From assembly GCA_021737695.1 (NCBI GenBank), contig JAIPDL010000003.1, positions 62,001 through 126,000 on the forward strand: a stretch of DNA of 64,000 nt, given 5' to 3'. Numbering within the stretch: position 1 is the stretch's first letter; each line of letters begins with the position of its first letter. The notes beneath the pieces were generated by a model. That model worked only from the letters and a program-made list of their open reading frames with translations, did not search any database and had not been told where the DNA came from. Position numbers and translations under genes: made by a program. The DNA is from Desulfotignum sp. (lineage in GTDB: Bacteria; Desulfobacterota; Desulfobacteria; Desulfobacterales; Desulfobacteraceae). Below are positions 9,824-19,437 of the stretch, piece after piece.

Positions 9824-10642
9824 ATGTCCTTTGTGATCTCTGACAGCCAAAAATTTGTCACCACCATTGAAGTGGTGCCCCCGGCCGGTAATGACCCCGC
9901 AATCCTTCTGGACAAGCTGGCCGCCATCTCAGATCTGGATTTCGATGGATTCAGCGTGGCCTTCAATCCCGTGGCCAAACCCCGGATGTCCGCCACGGTG
10001 TTCTGCCATCTGCTGCATCAGAAAACCGGCAAACCCGCCATCCTGCACCTGACGGTCCGGGATCACAATCTCCTGGGACTCCAGGCCGAACTGTGGGGGG
10101 CGAAAGCCTTAGGCATCGACACCCTGATCGCCATTACCGGAGACCCGTCTGCTGGCCGGCAAAAGGACGGGGCCACCGCAGTGAACGATGTGACGGTGTA
10201 TCAGCTGATCACCCTGACCAACGAATCCGGCCTGACCGGCGGTGCTGTCCTGGATTTCCGGCCGGAACGCAACGGTCTGAAAAATGAAGTCAAACGGCTG
10301 GAAAAAAAAGTGGCGGCCGGATGCCGGTTTATCGTCACCCAGCCTGTTTATGACGAAGCCACGGCAAAGACCCTGGCCGATGCGTGTGCGCATCTGCCCG
10401 TGCCCAAAATCATGGGGATCCTGCCGCTGCTGTCTTTCAGACACGCCACATTTCTTCACGACAAGGTGGACGGCATTGCCGTGCCGGATGCCCTTCGAAG
10501 GGAAATGGAAGCGTCGGCGGATCCCATCCGAACGGGCACGGTTCAGGCAAAACAGATGCTGGACATCGCAAAACTTTATTTTTCCGGAGCCTGTGTGATG
10601 CCGCCCTTCGAGCGGTTCGAGACCCTGAAAGACATCCTGTGA
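9824..10642 (+). CDS. Methylenetetrahydrofolate reductase family protein
   Basis: FVTTIEVVPPAGND, LHLTVRDHNLLGLQAELWGAKALGIDTLIAITGDP, RFIVTQPVYD. Confidence 0.85.
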   Translation: MSFVISDSQKFVTTIEVVPPAGNDPAILLDKLAAISDLDFDGFSVAFNPVAKPRMSATVFCHLLHQKTGKPAILHLTVRDHNLLGLQAELWGAKALGIDTLIAITGDPSAGRQKDGATAVNDVTVYQLITLTNESGLTGGAVLDFRPERNGLKNEVKRLEKKVAAGCRFIVTQPVYDEATAKTLADACAHLPVPKIMGILPLLSFRHATFLHDKVDGIAVPDALRREMEASADPIRTGTVQAKQMLDIAKLYFSGACVMPPFERFETLKDIL

Positions 10643-10679
10643 TACCGGTTCCGGTCAGGCCGGACCGGTGTTTTTTTCT
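10643..10679 (+). terminator. Putative Rho-independent terminator after the MTHFR-like gene
   Basis: ACCGGTTCCGG-TCAGG-CCGGACCGGT hairpin followed by GTTTTTTTC, immediately after TGA at 10640-10642; overlaps 3' end of the convergent NUDIX gene. Confidence 0.7.
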
Positions 10680-11215
10680 ATGGGCATGATCTGCTTGATT
10701 TCAAACGGATATGCCTGAGCGGGCCGGTCTGAAAAAAAGTCCGCCAGGGTCTGGCGAATCGATTCAAACGCGATATTTTCCCAGGGGATCTCTGATTCGG
10801 AAAACAGCCGCACGTCTGTGCTTTCCTTGGTGGGACCGAAACGGGTGTCCAGCAGTCTTGCCCGGAACATCAGATAGATCTGGTGAACAAACACCAGGTT
10901 GAACATGCGGTAAGGGGCGATGATGGACACCCGGGATCTTGTTTCCTCCAGGGTTTCGCGCACCGCCCCTTCCTGGACGGTTTCCCCGTTCTCCAGATAA
11001 CCGGCCGGCAGGGTCCATGTCCCTTTCCGGGGTTCGATATTTCTTTTGCACAGCAGCACCTGGTCTCCCAGCACCGGAATGCAGCCCACCACCAGTTTGG
11101 GATTGTCATAATGAACATGACCGCATCTCTCACATACCGGCCGGACATGGTCGTCGTCCTCCGGCACCCTGTTTGTCATTTCCGCCCCGCAGGCACTGCA
11201 GTATTTCACATCCAT
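10655..11215 (-). CDS. NUDIX hydrolase with N-terminal zinc ribbon
   Basis: YCSACGAEM...VCERCGHVHYDNPKLVVGC; NUDIX box GYLENGETVQEGAVRETLEET. Start chosen by upstream GGAG. Confidence 0.85.
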   Translation of the reverse strand: MDVKYCSACGAEMTNRVPEDDDHVRPVCERCGHVHYDNPKLVVGCIPVLGDQVLLCKRNIEPRKGTWTLPAGYLENGETVQEGAVRETLEETRSRVSIIAPYRMFNLVFVHQIYLMFRARLLDTRFGPTKESTDVRLFSESEIPWENIAFESIRQTLADFFSDRPAQAYPFEIKQIMPIEKNTGPA

Positions 11216-11481
11216 CTGCTGTTTTTTCTCCGTTTCCCGGTCCGCCGTCATTGTCACAGCAAGGCTTACCGCCCTGATCCATGAACCGCCATTCCAATCC
11301 ACCAGTAATTTTACATGTACATGAAAACTCCGTTGAACACAACCCCGGTTCAGGACCGCTTATCCGGGAACCAGCCGGGACATCCTGTTTCCGCCGGACA
11401 AAATAATTGACATTCCGGCACTGCTTTCACTATAATTAAAATTTTGGGGTGGAAAGTCCATAACAGGCAAAGGGAAAAGCT

Positions 11482-12774
11482 ATGTGTCAATGTCCACGTT
11501 TTTTCAATCGGGTATGGGCGGCCATTGTGCTGACCGGTTGCATCATGTGCCATACCGGACCGGTTCTGGCTATGGATACGCCTGAAAAAGTGGTGTTGAC
11601 CCTGGGTTCCTGGCGCACCGAAGACATTCGGCAGATGAATGCGATTCTGGATGTGTTTCATGAAAAGCATCCCCATATCCAGGTGATCTTTGACCCTGTC
11701 ATGGCGTCGGAATACGATGCCGTGCTCAAGGCACAGCTCGCAGGCGGTACCGGACCCGATCTTTTCTACCTGAGATCTTTTGGTGTGTCCCGGCAGCTCT
11801 TTGACCACGGCTTTGTGACCCCGCTGGATCATCTGCCCGGGCTTTCAGAAAATTTCGAGCCGGCCATGCTGGCCCCCTGGACCTCTGAACCCGGCACCAT
11901 CTATGGCGTGCCATTCATTGCGGTGTCCCACGGGGTGTATTACAACGCCGATCTTTTCACCACCCTGAACATCCAGGAGCCAGATACATGGGAAGCATTC
12001 ATCGGCATCTGCCGGACGTTGAAAAACCTTGGGCATGTGCCCCTGGCCAATGCCTCGGGGGATGCCTGGACCATCAATGAAATCGTTTTCTTCAACCTGG
12101 CCCCGAACTTTATCGGAGGCCGGGACGGGCGCATGGCATACCTGACAGGCGAGCGGTGTTTCAATGACAGTCACATGGTATCCGCGTTGACCGCTGTCAG
12201 GGACCTGGCCCCGTTTCTGCCCGAGGACCAGTCACTTTTGGGATATATGGACAGCCTGCAGCTGTTTGTCCAGGCAAAGGCCGTGATGTGGATGGGCGGC
12301 TCCTGGGACATTCCCTATTTCAACTCCGAATCCCCGGATTTCAACTGGGACGTGTTTCCCGTGCCGCCGCCGGCGGGACAGCCTCCTTCCGTCACGTTTC
12401 ATCTGGATGCCGGCATTGGTATCAATCCGGATACCCCTCACAAACAAGCCGCACAAACATTTCTGGAATGGATCATTCAGCCGGAATTCGGCCGGCTGAT
12501 GGGCAATCACCTGCCCGGATTTTTTCCCATGCACCGCAACGCCCCGGAACTGACAGACAAAACCGCCGACAGATTTCTTTCCTTCAACCACACCCGGGGA
12601 ACGGATATCCGGCTGGCCTGGGAAGCCCTGCGGGCCGGCACACCGGACGGATACACCTTGATGATGGACGCGGCCGTGTCGGTTCTCAACGGAATCAAAT
12701 CTCCTCAAACCGCTGCCGATGACATTCAGTCCGGTCTGGCCCAGTGGTTTGAACCGGCCCGAAAATGCCGTTGA
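11482..12774 (+). CDS. Extracellular solute-binding protein, family 1 (sugar ABC type)
   Basis: Signal peptide; VVLTLGSWRTEDIRQMNAILDVFHEKHPHIQVIFD...; AQLAGGTGPDLFYLRS. Confidence 0.85.
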   Translation: MCQCPRFFNRVWAAIVLTGCIMCHTGPVLAMDTPEKVVLTLGSWRTEDIRQMNAILDVFHEKHPHIQVIFDPVMASEYDAVLKAQLAGGTGPDLFYLRSFGVSRQLFDHGFVTPLDHLPGLSENFEPAMLAPWTSEPGTIYGVPFIAVSHGVYYNADLFTTLNIQEPDTWEAFIGICRTLKNLGHVPLANASGDAWTINEIVFFNLAPNFIGGRDGRMAYLTGERCFNDSHMVSALTAVRDLAPFLPEDQSLLGYMDSLQLFVQAKAVMWMGGSWDIPYFNSESPDFNWDVFPVPPPAGQPPSVTFHLDAGIGINPDTPHKQAAQTFLEWIIQPEFGRLMGNHLPGFFPMHRNAPELTDKTADRFLSFNHTRGTDIRLAWEALRAGTPDGYTLMMDAAVSVLNGIKSPQTAADDIQSGLAQWFEPARKCR

Positions 12775-12796
12775 TAATCCGGGACATCCAGACAAT

Positions 12797-15736
12797 ATGA
12801 ACCACGTTCGAACCAAACTCCTGGGCAGTTATCTGATTTTCCTGATTTTCATGGCCGCAGCCGGTATTTTTTCATATAAAAAACTGGCTGATTTTTCCGT
12901 CCGTATCGATGATCTGTCCACCCACCTGTCCAGCCGGCTGATCCTGGCCAAGGACATGACCTATCACACCGCCATGATCCGGGAGCATGCCAAGACATAT
13001 GCCGTTCAAGGCGGCACCGCCTCATTGAACGGTTTCAACCGGCATATGGCCCGGCTGAACCAGAGCATAGAATCGCTTGCCGCCACCTCGCTCACCCCAG
13101 AAAACATTTCTGCCGCCCACCGAGTGGCAGATGCGGCCCGGCAATACAGCGATACATTTTCCCAACTTGCGGCATTGATGGACCAGCGCCAAAAAATCAT
13201 TTTCGGCACATTGAATGCCGCCCGGTTTGACATTGAAAACAGGCTCAGCGCCCTCAGAATGGTCATTCCCGACACCAATGATCCCCGGATATTCCTGTCT
13301 TTCGGCAATATCCAGGACGCGTTTCTGCGCATGCTGCTGCATGTGTCTGAATATACCAAATCCGGGGATGAACGGCACGCGGTATTGTTTGATAAAGCAT
13401 TCCACCAGGCCCTGGCATCGCTGGATCTTCTGAAAGAATACCAGGTTGACACCGGGAATTTGACCAACACCCGTGACGCCAGAACAGCCATGCTTGATTA
13501 CGCCCATGGATTTTACAAAATCCGTGACGACACCCGGGAACAAGGCGGGCTGCTCAAGCAGATGATCACGCATCTGGAACCGGTGATCACAAAGGCGGCC
13601 TCTGCGTTAACCGCAGATATCGAACAACAGTATCAGGCCCACAACCGGGAATCCAGAGACATTCTGACGGCCTCGGGCAAAATATTGATTCTTTTCACAG
13701 GCATGGCCGTCATACTGGGAATCATTGCCGGGCTGGCCCTGTCTAAAATGATCACCCGGCCGTTGAAACAGATTCTGGATACTTCCAGGCAGATCGCTGA
13801 ACAGGATATCGGCATGCTGACCCGACAGCTGGATTCACTTTCCCATGGCGATGTCCGCCTCCAGTTCTCCGTCACATCATCGCCGCTGACCGTCCATTCC
13901 CGGGATGAATTGGGGCAGACGGCCCAGGCGTTCAATGAGATTATCTACCAGCTGCTGGCGGCGGAAAAGGCGTTTTCAAAAATGGCTTCCTATCTTGACC
14001 GAATGACCGGAACCGCCCTGGCCATTGCCAAAAACGATTTCTCGGTTCGCGTCACGCCTTTGTCCGAGCATGACCTGCTGGGCAGGACTTTGTCCGACAT
14101 GACCGATACCCTGGAAAAAGCCCGCAGCGAAGTGGCCCGGCACCAGGATCACCTGGAGGAGCTGGTGGGAACAAGAACGGCGGATCTGGAAGAAAACCGG
14201 CGCCTGTTGTTCACGCTCATGAGCAACCTGCCAGGGATGGCCTATCGATGCCGCAATGACAATGACTGGACCATGGAATTTGTCAGTGAAGGCGCCCTGG
14301 AATTGACCGGGTATCCGCCCGGCAGCATTGTCATGAACCGGGATATTGCCTATGGAGCGCTGATCCATCCCCAGGACCGGGATCGGGTCTGGGAGGAAAT
14401 CCAGGCGGCCGTGTCATGCAGCTCTCCTTTTGTCATCATCTACCGCATCATCACCCGGCAGGGAGAGACAAAATGGGTCTGGGAAAAAGGACGGGGCATT
14501 TTTTCGCAAAATGATGATCTGATCGCCCTGGAAGGGTTTATTTCAGACATCACTGAACTGAAACAGGCGGAAGCGGACCGGGAAAAACTCCAGGAACAGC
14601 TGACCCAGGCCCAGAAAATGGAATCCGTGGGACGTTTGGCCGGCGGGGTGGCCCATGATTTCAACAACATGCTCACCGTGATTCTGGGATTTACCCAGGC
14701 GGCCATGGATCGGCTGGACCCTTCCGACCCCATTTGCAGGGACCTGACAGAGGTGCGCAACGCGGCCCAGAGATCCGCGGACCTCACCAAACAGCTGCTC
14801 ACTTTTGCCAGAAAACAGATCATCGATCCCAAAGTGATCGACCTCAACGACACGGTTCAGCAGATGATGGACATGCTCCAACGGCTCATGGGGGAAAATA
14901 TCCAGGTGGCATGGCATCCTGAAGCGAACCTGTGGCCCGTTAAAATGGACCCCTCCCAGATCGACCAGATCCTGGCCAACCTGTGTGTCAATGCTAGGGA
15001 TGCCATTGCCGGCATCGGAAAAGTCACCCTTGAAACCGGCATGGAAACTGTTGACCAGGCACACTGTGACCTTCATCCCGAATTTTCGCCCGGCGATTTT
15101 GTCCGGCTGGTTTTCACTGACACCGGTTGCGGCATGGACCAAAAAACCATGGACAACCTGTTTGAACCGTTTTTCACCACCAAGGATCTGGGCCAGGGAA
15201 CCGGTCTCGGACTGGCCACGGTTTATGGCATCGTCAAACAGAACAACGGAGTCATCCATGTCTACTCCGAAAAGGGACAGGGCACCACTTTCCGGATCTA
15301 TCTGCCCAGGCACCGGACCGAACCGGACGACCCCGCCCCGGAAATACCGGCGGATCCGGTTCCTGAAGGCCATGAGACGCTTCTGGTGGTGGAGGATGAG
15401 CCGGCCATCCTGAAAATGACAAAAATGATGCTGGCGCATTCAGGATACACGGTTTTAACTGCTGCCACCCCCGGGGAGGCCCTGACCGCCGCCCGGAATC
15501 ACAAGGGGAAGATTCACCTGGTGCTCACCGACGTGGTCATGCCGGAAATGACCGGGCGGGACCTGGCAGACAGACTGACATCCCTGTTTCCGGAAATCAA
15601 AGTGGTGTTCATGTCCGGATACACGGCTGACGTCATCGCCCGTCAGGGAATTCTGGAGGACCATGTCCAGTTCATCCAGAAACCGTTTTCCAGAGCGGAA
15701 CTGGCAGTCAAAATCAGGCAGACCCTGCAAATTTGA
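12797..15736 (+). CDS. Membrane hybrid sensor histidine kinase (long periplasmic helical region, HAMP, PAS, HisKA/HATPase, receiver)
   Basis: TM1 LLGSYLIFLIFMAAAGIFSY, TM2 ILILFTGMAVILGIIAGLAL, GGVAHDFNNMLTVILGFTQAA, DTGCGMDQ, GTGLGLATVYGIV, C-terminal LLVVEDEPAILKM receiver. ATG at 12797. Confidence 0.9.
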   Translation: MNHVRTKLLGSYLIFLIFMAAAGIFSYKKLADFSVRIDDLSTHLSSRLILAKDMTYHTAMIREHAKTYAVQGGTASLNGFNRHMARLNQSIESLAATSLTPENISAAHRVADAARQYSDTFSQLAALMDQRQKIIFGTLNAARFDIENRLSALRMVIPDTNDPRIFLSFGNIQDAFLRMLLHVSEYTKSGDERHAVLFDKAFHQALASLDLLKEYQVDTGNLTNTRDARTAMLDYAHGFYKIRDDTREQGGLLKQMITHLEPVITKAASALTADIEQQYQAHNRESRDILTASGKILILFTGMAVILGIIAGLALSKMITRPLKQILDTSRQIAEQDIGMLTRQLDSLSHGDVRLQFSVTSSPLTVHSRDELGQTAQAFNEIIYQLLAAEKAFSKMASYLDRMTGTALAIAKNDFSVRVTPLSEHDLLGRTLSDMTDTLEKARSEVARHQDHLEELVGTRTADLEENRRLLFTLMSNLPGMAYRCRNDNDWTMEFVSEGALELTGYPPGSIVMNRDIAYGALIHPQDRDRVWEEIQAAVSCSSPFVIIYRIITRQGETKWVWEKGRGIFSQNDDLIALEGFISDITELKQAEADREKLQEQLTQAQKMESVGRLAGGVAHDFNNMLTVILGFTQAAMDRLDPSDPICRDLTEVRNAAQRSADLTKQLLTFARKQIIDPKVIDLNDTVQQMMDMLQRLMGENIQVAWHPEANLWPVKMDPSQIDQILANLCVNARDAIAGIGKVTLETGMETVDQAHCDLHPEFSPGDFVRLVFTDTGCGMDQKTMDNLFEPFFTTKDLGQGTGLGLATVYGIVKQNNGVIHVYSEKGQGTTFRIYLPRHRTEPDDPAPEIPADPVPEGHETLLVVEDEPAILKMTKMMLAHSGYTVLTAATPGEALTAARNHKGKIHLVLTDVVMPEMTGRDLADRLTSLFPEIKVVFMSGYTADVIARQGILEDHVQFIQKPFSRAELAVKIRQTLQI

Positions 15737-15897
15737 CAAGACAGCCCGGATTTTATATAGTGTGTGTCATGAATTCACTCATGATATGCGTTTTGTTTGT
15801 GTTCAGCCTGCGATTCTGAACATCCCGGGAGGATTTCCCCCCCCTTCTGAAACCTTTTTTTATGTTAACCTATTTTTACCTTCCAACAGGAGATTTT

Positions 15898-17670
15898 ATG
15901 TGCGGCATATGCGGAGAAATATTTTTCAACAGGCAACCCATTTATGAAGATTCCGTCATCCGGATGAACCAGGCCATGGCCAGCCGGGGTCCTGACAATG
16001 AAGATATCTATCACGGCATCTGGACCCTGATGGGGCATCGCCGCCTCAAAATCATCGATTTAAGTGACGACTCCAACCAGCCCATGATCGATCCCAAACT
16101 CGGACTGATCATTGTGTACAATGGAGCGATCTACAACTACAAATCTCTGAAAGACGAACTCATCGAAAAAGGCTACACCTTTCATACCGGCGGGGACACG
16201 GAAGTGATCCTCAAGGCGTATCATGCCTGGGGGGAAGACTGTGTCAAGCGGTTCAACGGGATGTTCGCCTTTGCCATCTACAACCAGGCCCAAGACAAGG
16301 TATTCATGGCCAGAGACCGCTTAGGCATCAAACCCTTATATTTTCACAAGACCGGCAACAGTCTTTTGTTTGCCTCTTCTCTGCCGGCCCTGCTGGCTTC
16401 CGGAAAAATCAAACCAAAGATTTCTGCCCAGGCCCTGCATTATTATCTGACGTTTCATTCCGTGGTGCCCTCACCCCACACCATAGTGTCGGGCATTGAA
16501 AAACTGCCGCCTGCCACCTGGGCCGTGATCGCCCAGGACGGCACCATGACCCGGAACACCTATTGGCATCCCTCGTATCAGCGGGACCAGGAAGAAGAAA
16601 ACTACACGTTTGACGACTGGAAACAGCGGGTGAGCCAGACCCTGATGGCATCGGTGAAACGCCGCCTGGTGGCGGATGTGCCCGTGGGGGTACTGCTGTC
16701 CGGGGGTCTGGATTCCAGCCTGGTGGTGGGACTGCTGGCCGAGGCCGGTCAAAAGAATCTGAAAACCTTTTCCATCGGGTTTGACAGCGTGGGCGATGAA
16801 AAAGGGGATGAATTTTTGTATTCCGATATCATTGCCCGGCATTTTGCCACGGACCACCACAAAATTCAGGTGAGCGGCTGCGAAGTGCTGCCGTCCATGC
16901 CTGCCTGTGTCAAGGCCATGAGCGAACCCATGGTCTCCCATGACTGCATCGGGTTCTATCTGTTGAGCCAGAAAGTGGCCGAACATGTCAGGGTGGTTCA
17001 GAGCGGCCAGGGTGCGGATGAGATATTCGGCGGATATCACTGGTATCCGCCCATGATGGAAAGCACGGATCCCGTGACCGACTACCGGTCTGTTTTCGGA
17101 GACCGTTCCCATGACGAATTTCTGGAAATGGTCACCCAGTCGTTCCACGGAGACGATGTCAGCACGCGTTTCATCCAGGACCATTTTGACATGCCGGGCG
17201 CAGACACCCCCATTGACAAGACCCTGCGCCTGGACACGTTGGCAATGCTCACCGAAGATCCGGTGAAACGGGTGGACAACATGACCATGGCCGCCGGCCT
17301 GGAAGCCCGGGTTCCGTTCCTGGACCACGAACTGGTGGAGCTGGTGGCGAAAATTCCTGCCGAACACAAAGTGGGACACGGCGGCAAACACATTCTCAAG
17401 GAAGCGGCCCGATCCGTCATTCCCAACGAGGTCATTGACAGGCCCAAAGGCTATTTCCCGGTGCCGGCCCTCAAATACCTGCAAGGGGAGTACCTGGATT
17501 TTGTCACAGGCGTTCTGAATACGGACACGGCCCGGGACCGGAATCTGTTCAACCGGGACTATATCGACCGGCTGCTGGCGGACCCGGAATCCCATATCAC
17601 CCCGCTCAAGGGCTCCAAGCTCTGGCAGGCAGCCCTGCTGGAATACTGGTGTCAGCAGCACGAGATTTAA
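15898..17670 (+). CDS. asnO: N-acetylglutaminylglutamine amidotransferase (asparagine synthase-like, NAGGN pathway)
   Basis: MCGICGEIFF at 15898 places the Ntn catalytic Cys at position 2; GVLLSGGLDSSLVVGLL synthase motif; next to ngg. Track start 15862 is 12 codons too early. Confidence 0.9.
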   Translation: MCGICGEIFFNRQPIYEDSVIRMNQAMASRGPDNEDIYHGIWTLMGHRRLKIIDLSDDSNQPMIDPKLGLIIVYNGAIYNYKSLKDELIEKGYTFHTGGDTEVILKAYHAWGEDCVKRFNGMFAFAIYNQAQDKVFMARDRLGIKPLYFHKTGNSLLFASSLPALLASGKIKPKISAQALHYYLTFHSVVPSPHTIVSGIEKLPPATWAVIAQDGTMTRNTYWHPSYQRDQEEENYTFDDWKQRVSQTLMASVKRRLVADVPVGVLLSGGLDSSLVVGLLAEAGQKNLKTFSIGFDSVGDEKGDEFLYSDIIARHFATDHHKIQVSGCEVLPSMPACVKAMSEPMVSHDCIGFYLLSQKVAEHVRVVQSGQGADEIFGGYHWYPPMMESTDPVTDYRSVFGDRSHDEFLEMVTQSFHGDDVSTRFIQDHFDMPGADTPIDKTLRLDTLAMLTEDPVKRVDNMTMAAGLEARVPFLDHELVELVAKIPAEHKVGHGGKHILKEAARSVIPNEVIDRPKGYFPVPALKYLQGEYLDFVTGVLNTDTARDRNLFNRDYIDRLLADPESHITPLKGSKLWQAALLEYWCQQHEI

Positions 17671-17692
17671 ACACGTCAAGGAGCGACAGGGC

Positions 17693-19432
17693 ATGGGAAA
17701 ATCCAACCACCGCCTGGAACGGGGATTTGGCCAGTCTTTAAGAAACTGGGAAAAGCTCAGGGGACCGGCCACAAAAGGCATGACCGCCGATGCCTACGTG
17801 GAAATGGGATGGGGACGACTGGTGTTCGGCCACACCTTTGAACACAGCGATCGCATCGTGGAAACCATGACTCAGTATGGCTACGACCGCCGGGACATTG
17901 CCATGTACATCATCGATCCCCATGTGGTGGTGTCCCTGGCACCGGACAAGCTGTTTCTGGACCCGTCCCACACCTTTCGGCTGTGGTCCCACGATTACAC
18001 CATGGACTCCCGCACCCGCAATCCGTTCGTGATCCAGCGGGTTTCCACCCGGAGAGAGGCTGACGAGATCAACCGGATCTATGGGGCCTGCCATATGAAA
18101 GGGGCGGACCCGGATTTTATCCTGGACAAACGGGCCAACAAACTGCGCACCTATATGATCGCCAGGGACCTGATCCATGACCGGGTCATCGGCACAGTCA
18201 CAGGGGTGGATCATGTGGCTGCGTTCAATGATCCTGAAAAAGGGGCCAGCCTCTGGTCTCTGGCCGTGGATCCTCAGACGGATTTTCCCGGGGTGGGCAG
18301 CAGTCTGGTGCGGCATTTGTGCGAACACTATTTCACCCGGGGCCGGGCTTTTGTGGACATCAGCGTGATGCACGACAACAAAAAGGCCATTGCGTTGTAT
18401 GAAAAACTGGGATGCCAGCGGATTCCCGTGTTCTGTATCAAGCGGAAAAACCCCATCAACCAGGACCTGTACACTGCGTCCCAGCACTATCCCGGGCTCA
18501 ATCCCTATGCCCGGCTCCTTGTGGATGAAGCCCGAAAAAGAGGCATCCGCATCGACATCGTGGACAAGGATTTCGGGCTGTTCACATTGACCCTGGGCAG
18601 CAAGACCATCTCCTGCCGGGAATCTTTGTCCGATCTCACCACGGCCGTGGCCATGACCAAATGTGATGACAAACGTCTGACCCGCAAACTGCTGGCAAAA
18701 AATGACATCCGGGTCCCGGCACAGATCATGTATAATGACCTGGGAACGGCGGTTTCGTTCATGGAAAAATATCAGGCAGTGGTGGTCAAGCCGGCCCGGG
18801 GGGAACAGGGTGAAGGCATCAGTGTGGGCCTCACCGATCCAAAGGACCTGGAAACCGCCCTTGAAAAAGCGCAAAATGTCTGCCCGGACGTGATCCTGGA
18901 GGAACTGGCTCCGGGACAGGACCTGCGCGTCATTGTCATCAATTATGAAGTCGTGGCCGCCGCGGTCCGCAGGCCGCCCGTGATCCGGGGCACCGGTACC
19001 CATACCATGAAAGAGTTAATCGAAACATACAACCGCCGGCGCATGGCAGCCACGGGCGGGGAAAGCCGGATCCCCCTGGACGAAGAAACTGGCCGGTGCC
19101 TGGCAGAACAAGGCCTGGACCCGGACACGGTGCTGGACAAAGACAAAGAAGTGACCGTGCGAAAGACCGCCAATCTGCATACGGGTGGCACCATCCACGA
19201 TGTCACGGATGAGCTGCATCCGGAACTGGCCAAAGCCGCCGTTGCCGCGGCCCGGTGCCTGGAAATTCCAGTCACGGGCCTGGATTTCATCGTCCCGGAT
19301 GTCCAGGGCAAGGACTATGTGATCATCGAGGCCAATGAACGTCCCGGTCTGGCCAACCACGACCCCCAACCCACGGCCCAGCGGTTCATCGACCTTCTGT
19401 TTCCGGAAACCGCTGTCAAACACAAGGAATAA
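17693..19432 (+). CDS. ngg: N-acetylglutaminylglutamine synthetase (GNAT + ATP-grasp)
   Basis: GNAT domain (LWSLAVDPQTDFPGVGSSLVRHLCEHY) followed by ATP-grasp (VVVKPARGEQGEGISVGL; VIIEANERPGLANHDPQP); sits between asnO and M42 peptidase. Confidence 0.9.
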   Translation: MGKSNHRLERGFGQSLRNWEKLRGPATKGMTADAYVEMGWGRLVFGHTFEHSDRIVETMTQYGYDRRDIAMYIIDPHVVVSLAPDKLFLDPSHTFRLWSHDYTMDSRTRNPFVIQRVSTRREADEINRIYGACHMKGADPDFILDKRANKLRTYMIARDLIHDRVIGTVTGVDHVAAFNDPEKGASLWSLAVDPQTDFPGVGSSLVRHLCEHYFTRGRAFVDISVMHDNKKAIALYEKLGCQRIPVFCIKRKNPINQDLYTASQHYPGLNPYARLLVDEARKRGIRIDIVDKDFGLFTLTLGSKTISCRESLSDLTTAVAMTKCDDKRLTRKLLAKNDIRVPAQIMYNDLGTAVSFMEKYQAVVVKPARGEQGEGISVGLTDPKDLETALEKAQNVCPDVILEELAPGQDLRVIVINYEVVAAAVRRPPVIRGTGTHTMKELIETYNRRRMAATGGESRIPLDEETGRCLAEQGLDPDTVLDKDKEVTVRKTANLHTGGTIHDVTDELHPELAKAAVAAARCLEIPVTGLDFIVPDVQGKDYVIIEANERPGLANHDPQPTAQRFIDLLFPETAVKHKE

Positions 19433-19437
19433 CCTTC

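Noticed and set aside
15801-15821. GTTCAG-N9-CTGAAC hairpin upstream of asnO considered as riboswitch/attenuator
   Set aside because: Only a 6-bp stem with no supporting structure or known motif.
16471-17781. 436-aa minus-strand ORF
   Set aside because: Antisense to asnO, which has clear catalytic motifs; low-complexity His/Gly/Phe-rich shadow translation.
17738-19003. 421-aa minus-strand ORF
   Set aside because: Antisense to ngg; no domain signature.
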